Assembly (NCBI GenBank): GCA_947478935.1 | Contig: CANJXV010000012.1 | Location: forward strand, 1-20,481 | Reading direction: 5' to 3' | Source of the DNA: Comamonadaceae bacterium | GTDB taxonomy: Bacteria; Pseudomonadota; Gammaproteobacteria; Burkholderiales; Burkholderiaceae_C | Length of the DNA: 20,481 nt | Part shown: positions 1-7,056 of the stretch, piece by piece | Layout of the letters: the number at the start of each line of letters is the position of its first letter | Position numbering within the stretch: position 1 is the stretch's first letter | Notes under the pieces: model-generated | Told to the model about the DNA's origin: nothing | What the model saw: only the letters and a program-made list of their open reading frames with translations | Databases searched by the model: none | Position numbers and translations under genes: made by a program

Positions 1-762
1 CATTTCCTGCGCAAAAGCCACAAAAGCCTGCGCACCTTTGGACGCGGGGTCAAAGGCTACGCCGGGCAGCCCATAACTGGGCGCTTCGGCGAGGCGCACA
101 TTGCGCGGAATCACGGTGTCAAACACTTTGTCGCCAAAGTGCGATTTCAGTTGGTCGCTCACCTGTTGTTGCAAGGTAATGCGCGGATCAAACATCACCC
201 GCAATAAGCCAATGATTTTTAAATCGTCATTTAAATTGGCTTTCACTTGCTTGATGGTGTTGACCAGATCGGTCAGACCTTCTAGGGCGAAATACTCGCA
301 TTGCATAGGCACGATGACGCCATGCGCGCAGCACAGGCCGTTGAGGGTCAGCATGGACAAGGAGGGCGGGCAATCGATCAGCACAAAGTCATACTGATCC
401 TTCACCTCGGCCAAAGCGGCTTTAAGGCGGCGCTCGCGGCGTTCCAGCTCCACCATCTCTACCTCGGCACCGGCCAGTTCGCGGTTGGCGCCCAAGATGT
501 CGTAGCTGCATTTGGCGGCTATCAGTTTGTCGCTGCGGGTAATGGCCTCGGCCATCGTGGCTGATTCGAGCAGTACGTCATAGACCGAAAGCTTTAAGGT
601 GCGCTTGTCCACACCCGAGCCCATGGTGGCATTGCCCTGCGGGTCCAGGTCCACCATCAGCACGCGCTGGCCTTGCAGCGCCAGACCGGCCGCTAAGTTG
701 ACGGTGGTGGTGGTTTTGCCGACACCGCCTTTTTGGTTGGCAACACAAAATATCTGGGCCAT
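1..762 (-). CDS. parA: ParA chromosome-partitioning ATPase (3' end cut by window edge)
   Basis: ParA is the Walker-type ATPase that moves ParB-parS complexes to segregate the chromosome origin. Translating the minus strand from the ATG at 762 gives 254 residues without a stop, ending at the window edge. The family is usually about 255-260 residues, so only a few are missing. The deviant Walker A motif KGGVGKT is at residues 11-17, and the Walker B-like FVLIDCPPS follows in the middle. MAQIFCVANQKGGVGKTTT is a textbook ParA/Soj start. No strong Shine-Dalgarno is visible; only a weak GAG lies upstream. parB would be expected immediately beyond the left edge. The three parS sites at 1494, 1839 and 2995 support a chromosomal ParABS system rather than a plasmid one. 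An LysE-type gene separates it from rsmG. Confidence 0.95.
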   Translation of the reverse strand, partial: MAQIFCVANQKGGVGKTTTTVNLAAGLALQGQRVLMVDLDPQGNATMGSGVDKRTLKLSVYDVLLESATMAEAITRSDKLIAAKCSYDILGANRELAGAEVEMVELERRERRLKAALAEVKDQYDFVLIDCPPSLSMLTLNGLCCAHGVIVPMQCEYFALEGLTDLVNTIKQVKANLNDDLKIIGLLRVMFDPRITLQQQVSDQLKSHFGDKVFDTVIPRNVRLAEAPSYGLPGVAFDPASKGAQAFVAFAQEM

Positions 763-835
763 GGGCGGTCTCAATAAAGATCGTTCAACAAGGAGCAGGG
801 GCTTACGAGGCTTGGCGTGGCAAATGGCCGGGCGG

Positions 836-1450
836 CTATTGCGCCACCACCAGCTTGACGCCAAAGCCAATTAAGACCACACCGGCCAGCTTTTCCAGTG
901 CCTGGCTGATCCTCGGGCTCGCGCGCACTCGCTCAGCAAAAAAGTAGGTCAGCAGCGTGGCAGCCAGGCCGTAAAGAAAAGTCAGGGCGGCAATCGTCGT
1001 CGCCATAAAACCATAGGTCAGCACGCCCTGCTGCTGCACCGGATCGACAAATAGCGGGAAGAACGCCATATAAAACAAAATGGCTTTGGGGTTGAGCAAG
1101 GTAATAAACAAGGCTTGGCGCAAAAACTGGCTCGGCCGGATCTCGATGGGCGATGGCGCGCCGGGCTTGGCAAACAACATATACGCACCCAACCAGGCCA
1201 AGTAAGCAGCGCCCGCCCATTGCATCAGATGAAATGCCGTCGGATAGTGGCTGAGCAAAGCAGCCACGCCGGCCACTGCCATCCACATCAACACTTGGTC
1301 GCCAAGGATGACGCCCAGCGTCGCCGCCAAGCCGCCGCGTATGCCGCCTTTGCCCGTGGAGAGCACCAGCGCCAAATTACCCGGTCCGGGAATCAAGAGA
1401 AATATCAGCACGGCAGCCACAAAAGTGCCGTAATCGGTGACGCCCAGCAT
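836..1450 (-). CDS. LysE/RhtB-family amino-acid exporter
   Basis: This is a 204-residue inner-membrane protein of the LysE/RhtB family, which exports amino acids or related small molecules. The family hallmark PGPGNLAL is at about residues 21-28, inside the first hydrophobic segment. Further hydrophobic segments follow, including the conserved FITLLNPKAILFYMAFFPLF region typical of RhtB proteins. About six membrane segments are expected and the length is normal. The ATG at 1450 has a GAGG about 9 bases upstream. The gene lies between rsmG and parA, a pair usually adjacent or nearly so, and a parS site sits in its upstream region. Substrate cannot be read from the sequence; homoserine, threonine, leucine and lysine exporters all share these motifs. 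Confidence 0.9.
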   Translation of the reverse strand: MLGVTDYGTFVAAVLIFLLIPGPGNLALVLSTGKGGIRGGLAATLGVILGDQVLMWMAVAGVAALLSHYPTAFHLMQWAGAAYLAWLGAYMLFAKPGAPSPIEIRPSQFLRQALFITLLNPKAILFYMAFFPLFVDPVQQQGVLTYGFMATTIAALTFLYGLAATLLTYFFAERVRASPRISQALEKLAGVVLIGFGVKLVVAQ

Positions 1451-1493
1451 CGCAAACCCTCAGGAAACAAGAGGTCGAGTTTACGTGATCAAA

Positions 1494-1509
1494 CGTTTCA
1501 CGTGAAACA
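1494..1509. promoter_or_regulatory. parS: parS centromere site 1 (intergenic)
   Basis: The 16 bases CGTTTCACGTGAAACA match the bacterial consensus TGTTTCACGTGAAACA at 15 of 16 positions and keep the perfect 14-bp palindromic core GTTTCACGTGAAAC. This is the ParB loading site. It lies just upstream of the exporter and about 730 bases from the parA start. Confidence 0.93.
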
Positions 1510-1609
1510 AGGCTTGGCTGGCTGATGGTTTGGCCACAACGGCAGCTGTGGCGCGGCTATTAAAAATCGCCTGCACAACCCTGTCAACGCAAGGAATGGT
1601 AGGTAGCTT

Positions 1610-1625
1610 CGCTGCGCTCGCAGCG
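1610..1625. repeat. Short perfect stem-loop CGCTGC-N4-GCAGCG
   Basis: A 6-bp perfect inverted repeat with a 4-base loop in the gap upstream of the exporter. It has no T-tract on either side. A role in transcript folding downstream of rsmG is possible but not shown. Confidence 0.4.
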
Positions 1626-1630
1626 GCAGG

Positions 1631-1664
1631 ATTCAGCTTATGATGCGCTTGCCCAAAGCTGAAT
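1631..1664. repeat. 9-bp inverted repeat downstream of rsmG
   Basis: ATTCAGCTT and AAGCTGAAT are perfectly complementary and separated by 16 bases. They lie about 110 bases beyond the rsmG stop on the side its transcript reaches. This could be a regulator-binding dyad or an RNA stem; the sequence alone does not decide. Confidence 0.4.
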
Positions 1665-1774
1665 TATTGGTCTTAGCATCAGCAAAGGCCATAGCTTTCA
1701 CAACTATTCGATGCCGTAGCACTAGGCGTTCTGGCTATTGGCGTGCGGCTTAAGCAAGCCAGTCCTTCGGGGGT

Positions 1775-2434
1775 TCAGTCACTCGCGCGGCGCATCCAGA
1801 CGATACAGCGCTGGGCGTCTAGACCCGGCACCTGCAAAGGTTCCACGTGAAACACTTGCACTTGCGGCGGCAACGCCTGGATTTCTTCGTCTGGGGTTTT
1901 GCCCTTCATCGCCATCCAAAATCCGCCCGGCAACAAGGCTTTGTCCGAGCCCGCCACCAAATCTGGCAGCGAAGAAAAGGCGCGGGCACTGACCACTTGG
2001 TAAGCGGCGCTCACATTCTCCACCCGTGCGTGTAGGCCGCGTAGATTAGCCAGCCCCAGGCTAAGGACGGCTTGCTGGATAAAGCTGGATTTCTTGGCTA
2101 CCGTGTCCACGCAATCCACCTGCAATTGCGGCAGGCAGATCGCCAACACAAGGCCGGGCAAACCGGCGCCTGAGCCGACATCAAGCAATCGTAGGGGATC
2201 TGTGAAGGCTAGGTTTGCCAGTTGTGTGCGCAGCGGCGCGACCACGGCCAGGCAATCCAAAAGATGGTGGCTGAGCATGGCGTGCGGGTCGCGCACTGCC
2301 GTCAGGTTATAGACCTGGTTCCATTTTTGTAGCAGCGCCAGGTAGTCCAGCAAGGCCTGGCGCTGCGACGGACCAAGGTCTAAAGCCAGCGCCTCCAGCC
2401 CCGCGTCCAAGCCCGCCGCCAGGCTGATGCTCAC
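1775..2434 (-). CDS. rsmG: 16S rRNA (guanine527-N7)-methyltransferase RsmG (GidB)
   Basis: RsmG methylates N7 of G527 of 16S rRNA in the 30S subunit, using S-adenosylmethionine. The 219-residue product has the family's SAM-binding motif LDVGSGAGLPG at residues 84-94, then an acidic strand end (VDCVDT) and the KKSSFIQQ helix typical of GidB. The length is close to the usual 205-220. The start is a GTG at 2434 that overlaps the mnmG stop as GTGA, so translation is probably coupled to mnmG. A parS-like sequence (1839-1854) is embedded near the 3' end, encoding VFHVEP. The next gene on the strand is the LysE-type exporter after a gap of about 320 bases. Confidence 0.95.
   Translation of the reverse strand: MSISLAAGLDAGLEALALDLGPSQRQALLDYLALLQKWNQVYNLTAVRDPHAMLSHHLLDCLAVVAPLRTQLANLAFTDPLRLLDVGSGAGLPGLVLAICLPQLQVDCVDTVAKKSSFIQQAVLSLGLANLRGLHARVENVSAAYQVVSARAFSSLPDLVAGSDKALLPGGFWMAMKGKTPDEEIQALPPQVQVFHVEPLQVPGLDAQRCIVWMRRASD
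1839..1854. promoter_or_regulatory. parS: parS-like site 2 (inside rsmG)
   Basis: GGTTCCACGTGAAACA matches the 16-base parS consensus at 14 positions. The central CCACGTGA is kept, with one internal mismatch that breaks the left arm. It encodes FHVE in RsmG on the other strand. It is the weakest of the three sites, and ParB affinity may be reduced. Confidence 0.7.
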
Positions 2435-4461
2435 TGCGCGGCCTCGGTGGCAGGCTGGGGCGGCTTGGCGGCAAACTCGCGGAAGTTGCCTTTTTTCAGA
2501 TGAATGAGCAACAGCGAGATGGTCGCCGGGGTGATGCCGGACATGCGCGAGGCTTGGCCCAGCGTTTCGGGGCGCTGCTTATTCAGGCGCTGGCGCGCCT
2601 CGATGCTGAGCGCAGACACCTGCATGTAGTCCAAGGTCTCAGGCAGGCGCAGGTTTTCGTAATGCGCGGCGCGGCCCACGTCTTCTTTTTGCCGATCAAT
2701 GTACCCGGCGTACTTGATGGCAATCTCTACTTGCTCGACGACGCCTCGTACAAACACATCTTGCGCCAAGGTCGCCACCGCCGACTCAGCGGCCTCGCCC
2801 TGCGCTGCCACCGCCGGCAAATCCGGATTGGCAAAGCGGCCGCCGGCCATGGCCATCAAATCCGCGTAGCCCACTTCGGGGCGGCGCAAAAGATCGGCCA
2901 AGCTGTATTCATGCTCCAAGGCTTTGCCCAGCACGCGCTCGGCCTCCGGTGCGGCCAGGTTTTTGGGGCTAACCCATAGGCTACGCAGGCGCTCGGTTTC
3001 ACGTGAAACAGCCTCTTGCTTGCGATTAAAAGTCTCCCAGCGCGCATCGTCCACCAATCCCAGCGCACGGCCTACCGTGGTCAAGCGGGCATCGGCATTG
3101 TCTTCACGCAACTGCAAGCGGAACTCCGCCCGACTGGTAAACATGCGGTAGGGCTCGGTCACGCCCTTGGTAATCAGGTCATCGACCAGTACGCCGATAT
3201 AAGCCTGGTCGCGCGCGGGCAGCCAGCTGTCACCGGTGTAGCTGGTGCTGGCACCTGCTTGTAAGGCAGCGTTGATGCCGGCGAACAGGCCCTGGGCCGC
3301 CGCCTCTTCGTAGCCGGTGGTGCCATTGATTTGCCCGGCAAAAAACAGGCCCCGGATAGCGCGGGTCTCGAAACTGCTCTTGAGCTCACGCGGGTCAAAA
3401 TAGTCGTACTCGATGGCATAGCCGGGGCGCAAAATATGGGCCTTCTCCAGCCCCGCCATGCTGCGCACCAAGTCGTACTGAACATCAAAAGGCAGGCTGG
3501 TGGAGATACCGTTGGGGTAGTACTCGTGCGTGCTCAGACCCTCAGGCTCCAGAAAAATCTGGTGGCTTTCCTTGTCGGCAAAGCGGTTCACCTTGTCTTC
3601 CACGCTGGGGCAATAGCGCGGGCCTACGCCCTCGATGGTGCCGGTAAACATCGGGCTGCGGTCAAAGCCGCTGCGGATGATCTCGTGCGTACGCGCGTTG
3701 GTGTGCGTAATCCAGCACGGTACTTGCCGCGGGTGCTGTTCTGCCCTGCCCATGAAGCTGAAGACCGGCAGCTGCGCGCTCATGCCGCCGGGCATGCCGT
3801 CGCCCGGTTGCTCTAGGCAGCGCGAAAAATCGATCGTGCGACCATCCAGGCGCGGCGGCGTGCCGGTCTTTAGGCGACCTTGCGCCAGCTTGAGCTCTTT
3901 GAGCCGAGCACTTAGGCGCGCCGCTGGCGGGTCCCCAGCGCGGCCCGCGCCGTAGTTGTTCAGACCGACGTGGATCTTGCCGTCCAAAAACGTGCCCGCC
4001 GTCAGCACGACTGTGGTGGCTTTAAAAATAATTCCTATTTGCGTAACCGCCCCCACTACGCGGTCACCCTCCACCAGAAGATCATCCACTGCTTGTTGGA
4101 ACAACGACAAATTAGGCTGGTTCTCCAGCATGCGGCGTATCGCCGCCTTGTAGAGCACCCGATCAGCCTGGGCGCGGGTGGCGCGCACGGCAGGGCCTTT
4201 GCTGGAATTGAGGATGCGGAACTGGATGCCACTCTCATCGGTGGCCCGTGCCATAGCGCCGCCCAGGGCATCGACCTCTTTAACCAAATGGCCTTTACCG
4301 ATGCCGCCAATTGAGGGGTTGCAACTCATCTGCCCCAGGGTCTCGATGTTGTGCGTCAGCAAAAGCGTGCTGCAGCCCATGCGCGCCGCCGCCAACGCCG
4401 CTTCGGTGCCGGCATGGCCGCCGCCGACAACGATCACATCAAAGTGTTGGGGATACAGCAT
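2431..4461 (-). CDS. mnmG: tRNA uridine-5-carboxymethylaminomethyl modification enzyme MnmG (GidA)
   Basis: MnmG is the FAD-dependent partner of MnmE that installs carboxymethylaminomethyl groups on U34 of tRNAs reading two-fold codon boxes. From the ATG at 4461 the protein is 676 residues, versus 629 in E. coli. The FAD-binding GGGHAG is at residues 13-18, followed by the highly conserved segments around QMSCNPSIGGIGKGHLVKE, KTGTPPRLD, GYAIEYDYFDP and NGTTGYEEAAAQG. The C-terminal helical domain ends in ASRMSGITPATISLLLIHLKK plus a Pro/Ala-rich tail. An upstream in-frame ATG at 4506 exists, but MLYPQHFDVIVVGGG matches the family start; neither has a strong Shine-Dalgarno. Its stop overlaps the rsmG GTG, giving the classic gidA-gidB operon. 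A parS site lies within the coding region at 2995-3010. Confidence 0.96.
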   Translation of the reverse strand: MLYPQHFDVIVVGGGHAGTEAALAAARMGCSTLLLTHNIETLGQMSCNPSIGGIGKGHLVKEVDALGGAMARATDESGIQFRILNSSKGPAVRATRAQADRVLYKAAIRRMLENQPNLSLFQQAVDDLLVEGDRVVGAVTQIGIIFKATTVVLTAGTFLDGKIHVGLNNYGAGRAGDPPAARLSARLKELKLAQGRLKTGTPPRLDGRTIDFSRCLEQPGDGMPGGMSAQLPVFSFMGRAEQHPRQVPCWITHTNARTHEIIRSGFDRSPMFTGTIEGVGPRYCPSVEDKVNRFADKESHQIFLEPEGLSTHEYYPNGISTSLPFDVQYDLVRSMAGLEKAHILRPGYAIEYDYFDPRELKSSFETRAIRGLFFAGQINGTTGYEEAAAQGLFAGINAALQAGASTSYTGDSWLPARDQAYIGVLVDDLITKGVTEPYRMFTSRAEFRLQLREDNADARLTTVGRALGLVDDARWETFNRKQEAVSRETERLRSLWVSPKNLAAPEAERVLGKALEHEYSLADLLRRPEVGYADLMAMAGGRFANPDLPAVAAQGEAAESAVATLAQDVFVRGVVEQVEIAIKYAGYIDRQKEDVGRAAHYENLRLPETLDYMQVSALSIEARQRLNKQRPETLGQASRMSGITPATISLLLIHLKKGNFREFAAKPPQPATEAAQ
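2995..3010. promoter_or_regulatory. parS: parS site 3 (inside mnmG)
   Basis: GGTTTCACGTGAAACA matches the parS consensus at 15 of 16 positions, with the 14-bp palindrome intact. On the coding strand it reads as VSRET within MnmG, so the site and the protein share the same bases. Confidence 0.92.
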
Positions 4462-4596
4462 GGCGCAAGAGTCCAAATCAAGGGGGGAGCGCATTTTAGG
4501 CGGCACTGTCGCACAGGTGATGTCCTAGTCATTTCCCTAGGTGCGCGGGCCTAGCCTCTGGGTTAGAGTGAAGTGCACATCCACAGGAGTTTTCGT

Positions 4597-5352
4597 ATGC
4601 ATATCCCCTCGGTCAAAGACCAAGTTAGCGAGCAAGAATGGCAATTGCGCGTGGACCTGGCCGCCTGCTACCGCCTGGCCGCCGCCTATGGCTGGAGCGA
4701 CCTCATCTTCACCCACATCAGCGCCCGCCTGCCCAGCGACGAGCACCATTTTTTGATCAACCCCTACGGCTTGCTGTTTGAAGAAATCACCGCCAGCAGC
4801 TTGATCAAAGTCGACCAGCAGTGCAACAAATTGATGGACTCGCCCTTCCCCGTCAACCCCGCTGGCTTTGTAATCCACAGCGCCATCCATGCGGTACGCG
4901 AAGACGCCGGTTGCGTGCTGCACACCCATACCCGCGCGGGAGTGGCGGTCAGCGCCCAGGCCTGCGGCGTGCTGCCCATCAGCCAACAATCGACCTTTGT
5001 GCTGGCCTCTTTGGGCTACCACGGCTACGAAGGCGTGGCGCTGCGTGACGACGAAAAGCCGCGTCTGCAAGCCGACCTAGGAAGCGCCAACCACCTGATG
5101 CTGCGCAACCACGGCCTGCTCACCGTGGGCACCTCCATTCCCGAAGCATTTTTACTGATGTACAACTTTGAGTCCACCTGCCAAATCCAGATCAGCGCGC
5201 AAGCGGGCGGTGAATTGACACAGGTCGATCCGCGCATCATAGACGGCGTGGGGCACGCGATGCGCACCCAAAGCAATGGTATCGGCGGGGCATTTGCTTG
5301 GCCGGCGATGCTGCGTAAGTTGGATCGGATGGATAGCAGTTTTCGGAATTGA
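4597..5352 (+). CDS. Class II aldolase/adducin-family protein
   Basis: This family cleaves or epimerises phosphorylated or free sugars, or decarboxylates related acids, using a zinc ion. The 251-residue product shows the zinc ligands as HTHTRAG (His109, His111) and MLRNHGLL (His172), with FTHISAR at 39-44 in the position of the usual substrate-loop motif. I start at the ATG at 4597 because CAGGAG stands 8 bases before it; an in-frame GTG at 4573 has no such site. The gene stands alone, divergent from mnmG across about 135 bases, so the substrate cannot be inferred from neighbours. It resembles the many uncharacterised class II aldolase proteins of Burkholderiales more than classical FucA or AraD. 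A 12-bp hairpin follows 25 bases after the stop. Confidence 0.88.
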   Translation: MHIPSVKDQVSEQEWQLRVDLAACYRLAAAYGWSDLIFTHISARLPSDEHHFLINPYGLLFEEITASSLIKVDQQCNKLMDSPFPVNPAGFVIHSAIHAVREDAGCVLHTHTRAGVAVSAQACGVLPISQQSTFVLASLGYHGYEGVALRDDEKPRLQADLGSANHLMLRNHGLLTVGTSIPEAFLLMYNFESTCQIQISAQAGGELTQVDPRIIDGVGHAMRTQSNGIGGAFAWPAMLRKLDRMDSSFRN

Positions 5353-5377
5353 TGATTTGCCCGCTGCTTCCCCCCCG

Positions 5378-5405
5378 CCCCTTCACCCCCGCCGGGGTGA
5401 AGGGG
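5378..5405. repeat. Perfect 12-bp GC-rich hairpin
   Basis: CCCCTTCACCCC (5378-5389) and GGGGTGAAGGGG (5394-5405) are exact inverted repeats around a 4-base loop. The hairpin lies just beyond the aldolase stop. There is no T-tract on either strand, so a classical rho-independent terminator is unlikely. It could block 3' exonucleases or belong to a dispersed REP-like family. Confidence 0.75.
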
Positions 5406-5629
5406 AGCCTTAACAGCCAATTTGCTTGTTTTGGGCCGGATGCGGGTGTTGATGTGGGAGGCTGCGGTGCGGGTTGGTTGGCCACGATTGGGCAACGATG
5501 CGGTCGTAGTCAGTGGATTGGTGTTTGGCGCGGCTGCGGTAGCAGCGCGGGCGACGTACCGCAAGGCCCGCGGCAGGCGCAAACCCTGCGGCAAGTCAAA
5601 CACAGAAGGATATGGTTCGCCTTTTCTTT

Positions 5630-5665
5630 GGTTACTTTCTTTTGCCCAAGCATAAGAAAGTAGCT
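5630..5665. repeat. Imperfect 16-bp inverted repeat (dispersed-repeat candidate)
   Basis: GGTTACTTTCTTTTGC (5630-5645) pairs with GCATAAGAAAGTAGCT (5650-5665) at 13 of 16 positions around a 4-base spacer. The TTACTTTCTTttGC...AAGAAAGTA theme is one I associate with intergenic repeats in Proteobacteria. That is recollection, not a search result. Confidence 0.5.
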
Positions 5666-5740
5666 CTGCCTACAGGCCGAAACCGATATTCAAAGCCCCA
5701 GGGGTGCCATCCAACCATGCTGAGCACAACAACCAAGTGC

Positions 5741-6970
5741 TTAAGCAGCACTTGCTGCATCCAAAGCCAACGGCTTCTGCCGCCAAGCCAACCCCGCGCC
5801 CACCCACAGCGCCATCGCAGAAACCAACAAGCCCCGCGCCAGCCCACCCTCGCCATCGGCAATCCAACCCACCATCATCGGCCCAGCAATTTGGCCCGCC
5901 GCAAACACCACGGTAAACGCGCTGATGCCTGTCGCCCATTGATGTTGCGGTAAGTTGTGCCGCACCAGCGCAGTACTGGCGGCCACGATAGATAAAAACA
6001 CGCCACCAAATACGATGCCCGAAAACATCAACACGGCGAAGTTATCGGACACCGCCGGTAACACCGTGGCGATACCCAGTAAGCCATTGAGCAAGGCCAT
6101 GGCACGCCCGCCTTTTTCGCGGTCCAGCAAACGCGCCCATACGCGCGAGGACGCCATCACCGCCACGCCAAGTACGGCATAAAAGACCACGATGGACTGC
6201 GTGCTATTGCCCTCGGCGCGCAACAAGGCCACGACAAAAGTCATGTAGCCGATATAGCCCACGCCGAACATGCCGTAGCCCGCCAAGCCATAGACCAAAG
6301 GCCGCAAAGCCACAGGTTTGCGCTTAGCCTGCTCGCCCGCAGGTGCGCCATCGGCCAGCTGTCTGGCAGGCCAAAGCAATACCACGCTACCCAGAAAACA
6401 CACCGCCGCCATCACCCACCAGGCGTAGCGCCAACCATGCGGCTGCGTCGCAAAAAACTCCAAAGCCCCGGGCACCAAGATCGCCGACACCGTGATGCCC
6501 ACACCGGTACCGCCGTAATACACCCCTAGTAACCAACCAGCGCGCTGCGGATCGCGGGCCCCCAGCCGCGCAGCCAACAAACCCCCAGTGACAAACACCG
6601 AGGCACTGGCAACCCCTGCAAGAAAACGCTGCAGCAGCAGCACCGAAGCATCGGTAAAGAAACCGCTCAAGGCCATAAATACCGTCGCCGCCAACGCGCC
6701 GCGAGACAACAGCAGCACCGGATCCCATCGGCGCAATGCCCAGGGCACGAGCAAAGCGCCAAACAAATAACCAGCAGCGTTGACGGTGTTCATAGCGCCT
6801 GCCAAGGTATAGCTCCAGGCCAGGTCCTCGCGCATGGCGGGGAGTAACAAACCATAAGCGAAGCGGGTAATACCCAATGAAAGCGCAGCCCCTACGGACA
6901 AAGCCAATGCGAGGGCGAAAAGGCGCCCTGGGGATGCTTGCACATACACTCCAAGAAATTCAGAACACAT
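5741..6970 (-). CDS. YbfB/YjiJ-family MFS transporter
   Basis: This is a 409-residue inner-membrane permease of the major facilitator superfamily. It has the YbfB/YjiJ-type N-terminus: LGITRFAYGLLLPAMRED in the first helix region, followed by NTVNAAGYLFGALLVPW. About twelve hydrophobic segments can be followed, with a central polar loop around WPARQLADGAPAGEQAKRKP separating the two six-helix halves. The ATG at 6970 has only a weak AGG upstream. It is divergent from the alkene reductase over 86 bases, so the two may share control; the transported compound might be an enone or another small electrophile, but that is inference. The substrate of this subfamily is generally not established. Confidence 0.85.
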   Translation of the reverse strand: MCSEFLGVYVQASPGRLFALALALSVGAALSLGITRFAYGLLLPAMREDLAWSYTLAGAMNTVNAAGYLFGALLVPWALRRWDPVLLLSRGALAATVFMALSGFFTDASVLLLQRFLAGVASASVFVTGGLLAARLGARDPQRAGWLLGVYYGGTGVGITVSAILVPGALEFFATQPHGWRYAWWVMAAVCFLGSVVLLWPARQLADGAPAGEQAKRKPVALRPLVYGLAGYGMFGVGYIGYMTFVVALLRAEGNSTQSIVVFYAVLGVAVMASSRVWARLLDREKGGRAMALLNGLLGIATVLPAVSDNFAVLMFSGIVFGGVFLSIVAASTALVRHNLPQHQWATGISAFTVVFAAGQIAGPMMVGWIADGEGGLARGLLVSAMALWVGAGLAWRQKPLALDAASAA

Positions 6971-7056
6971 CCGATTGTGAGGCCTGCACCGCGCCCTCTA
7001 AAAGCAAATAATGCGCTCGCGACAAGACCAACACCGGCGACAGGAAACAAGCCACC

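Larger units (their letters stand above)
1451..1774. other. Intergenic region with parS and two inverted repeats
   Basis: This is a gap of about 324 bases between the exporter and rsmG; both genes are on the minus strand. It contains the parS site at 1494-1509. It also has a perfect 6-bp stem with a 4-base loop (CGCTGC, 1610-1615, and GCAGCG, 1620-1625) and a 9-bp inverted repeat (ATTCAGCTT, 1631-1639, and AAGCTGAAT, 1656-1664). Neither stem is followed by a T-run, so I do not call a terminator. I see no convincing coding sequence. Confidence 0.6.
5353..5740. other. Intergenic region with two palindromic elements
   Basis: This gap of about 390 bases lies between the aldolase and the convergent MFS gene. 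It holds the GC-rich hairpin at 5378-5405 and a second imperfect palindrome at 5630-5665. Open frames across it (for example 5422-5655 on the plus strand) have no Shine-Dalgarno or recognisable domain and look like read-through of repeat sequence. The composition suggests accumulated intergenic repeat elements. Confidence 0.6.

Noticed and set aside
4537..5070. Long minus-strand frame opposite the aldolase
   Set aside because: It is antisense to a gene with clear zinc-ligand motifs, has no recognisable domain and is explained by codon bias of the aldolase.
5422..5655. Plus-strand frame of 77 codons in the aldolase-MFS gap
   Set aside because: It has no Shine-Dalgarno and ends in the palindromic repeat; it looks like read-through of repeat DNA.
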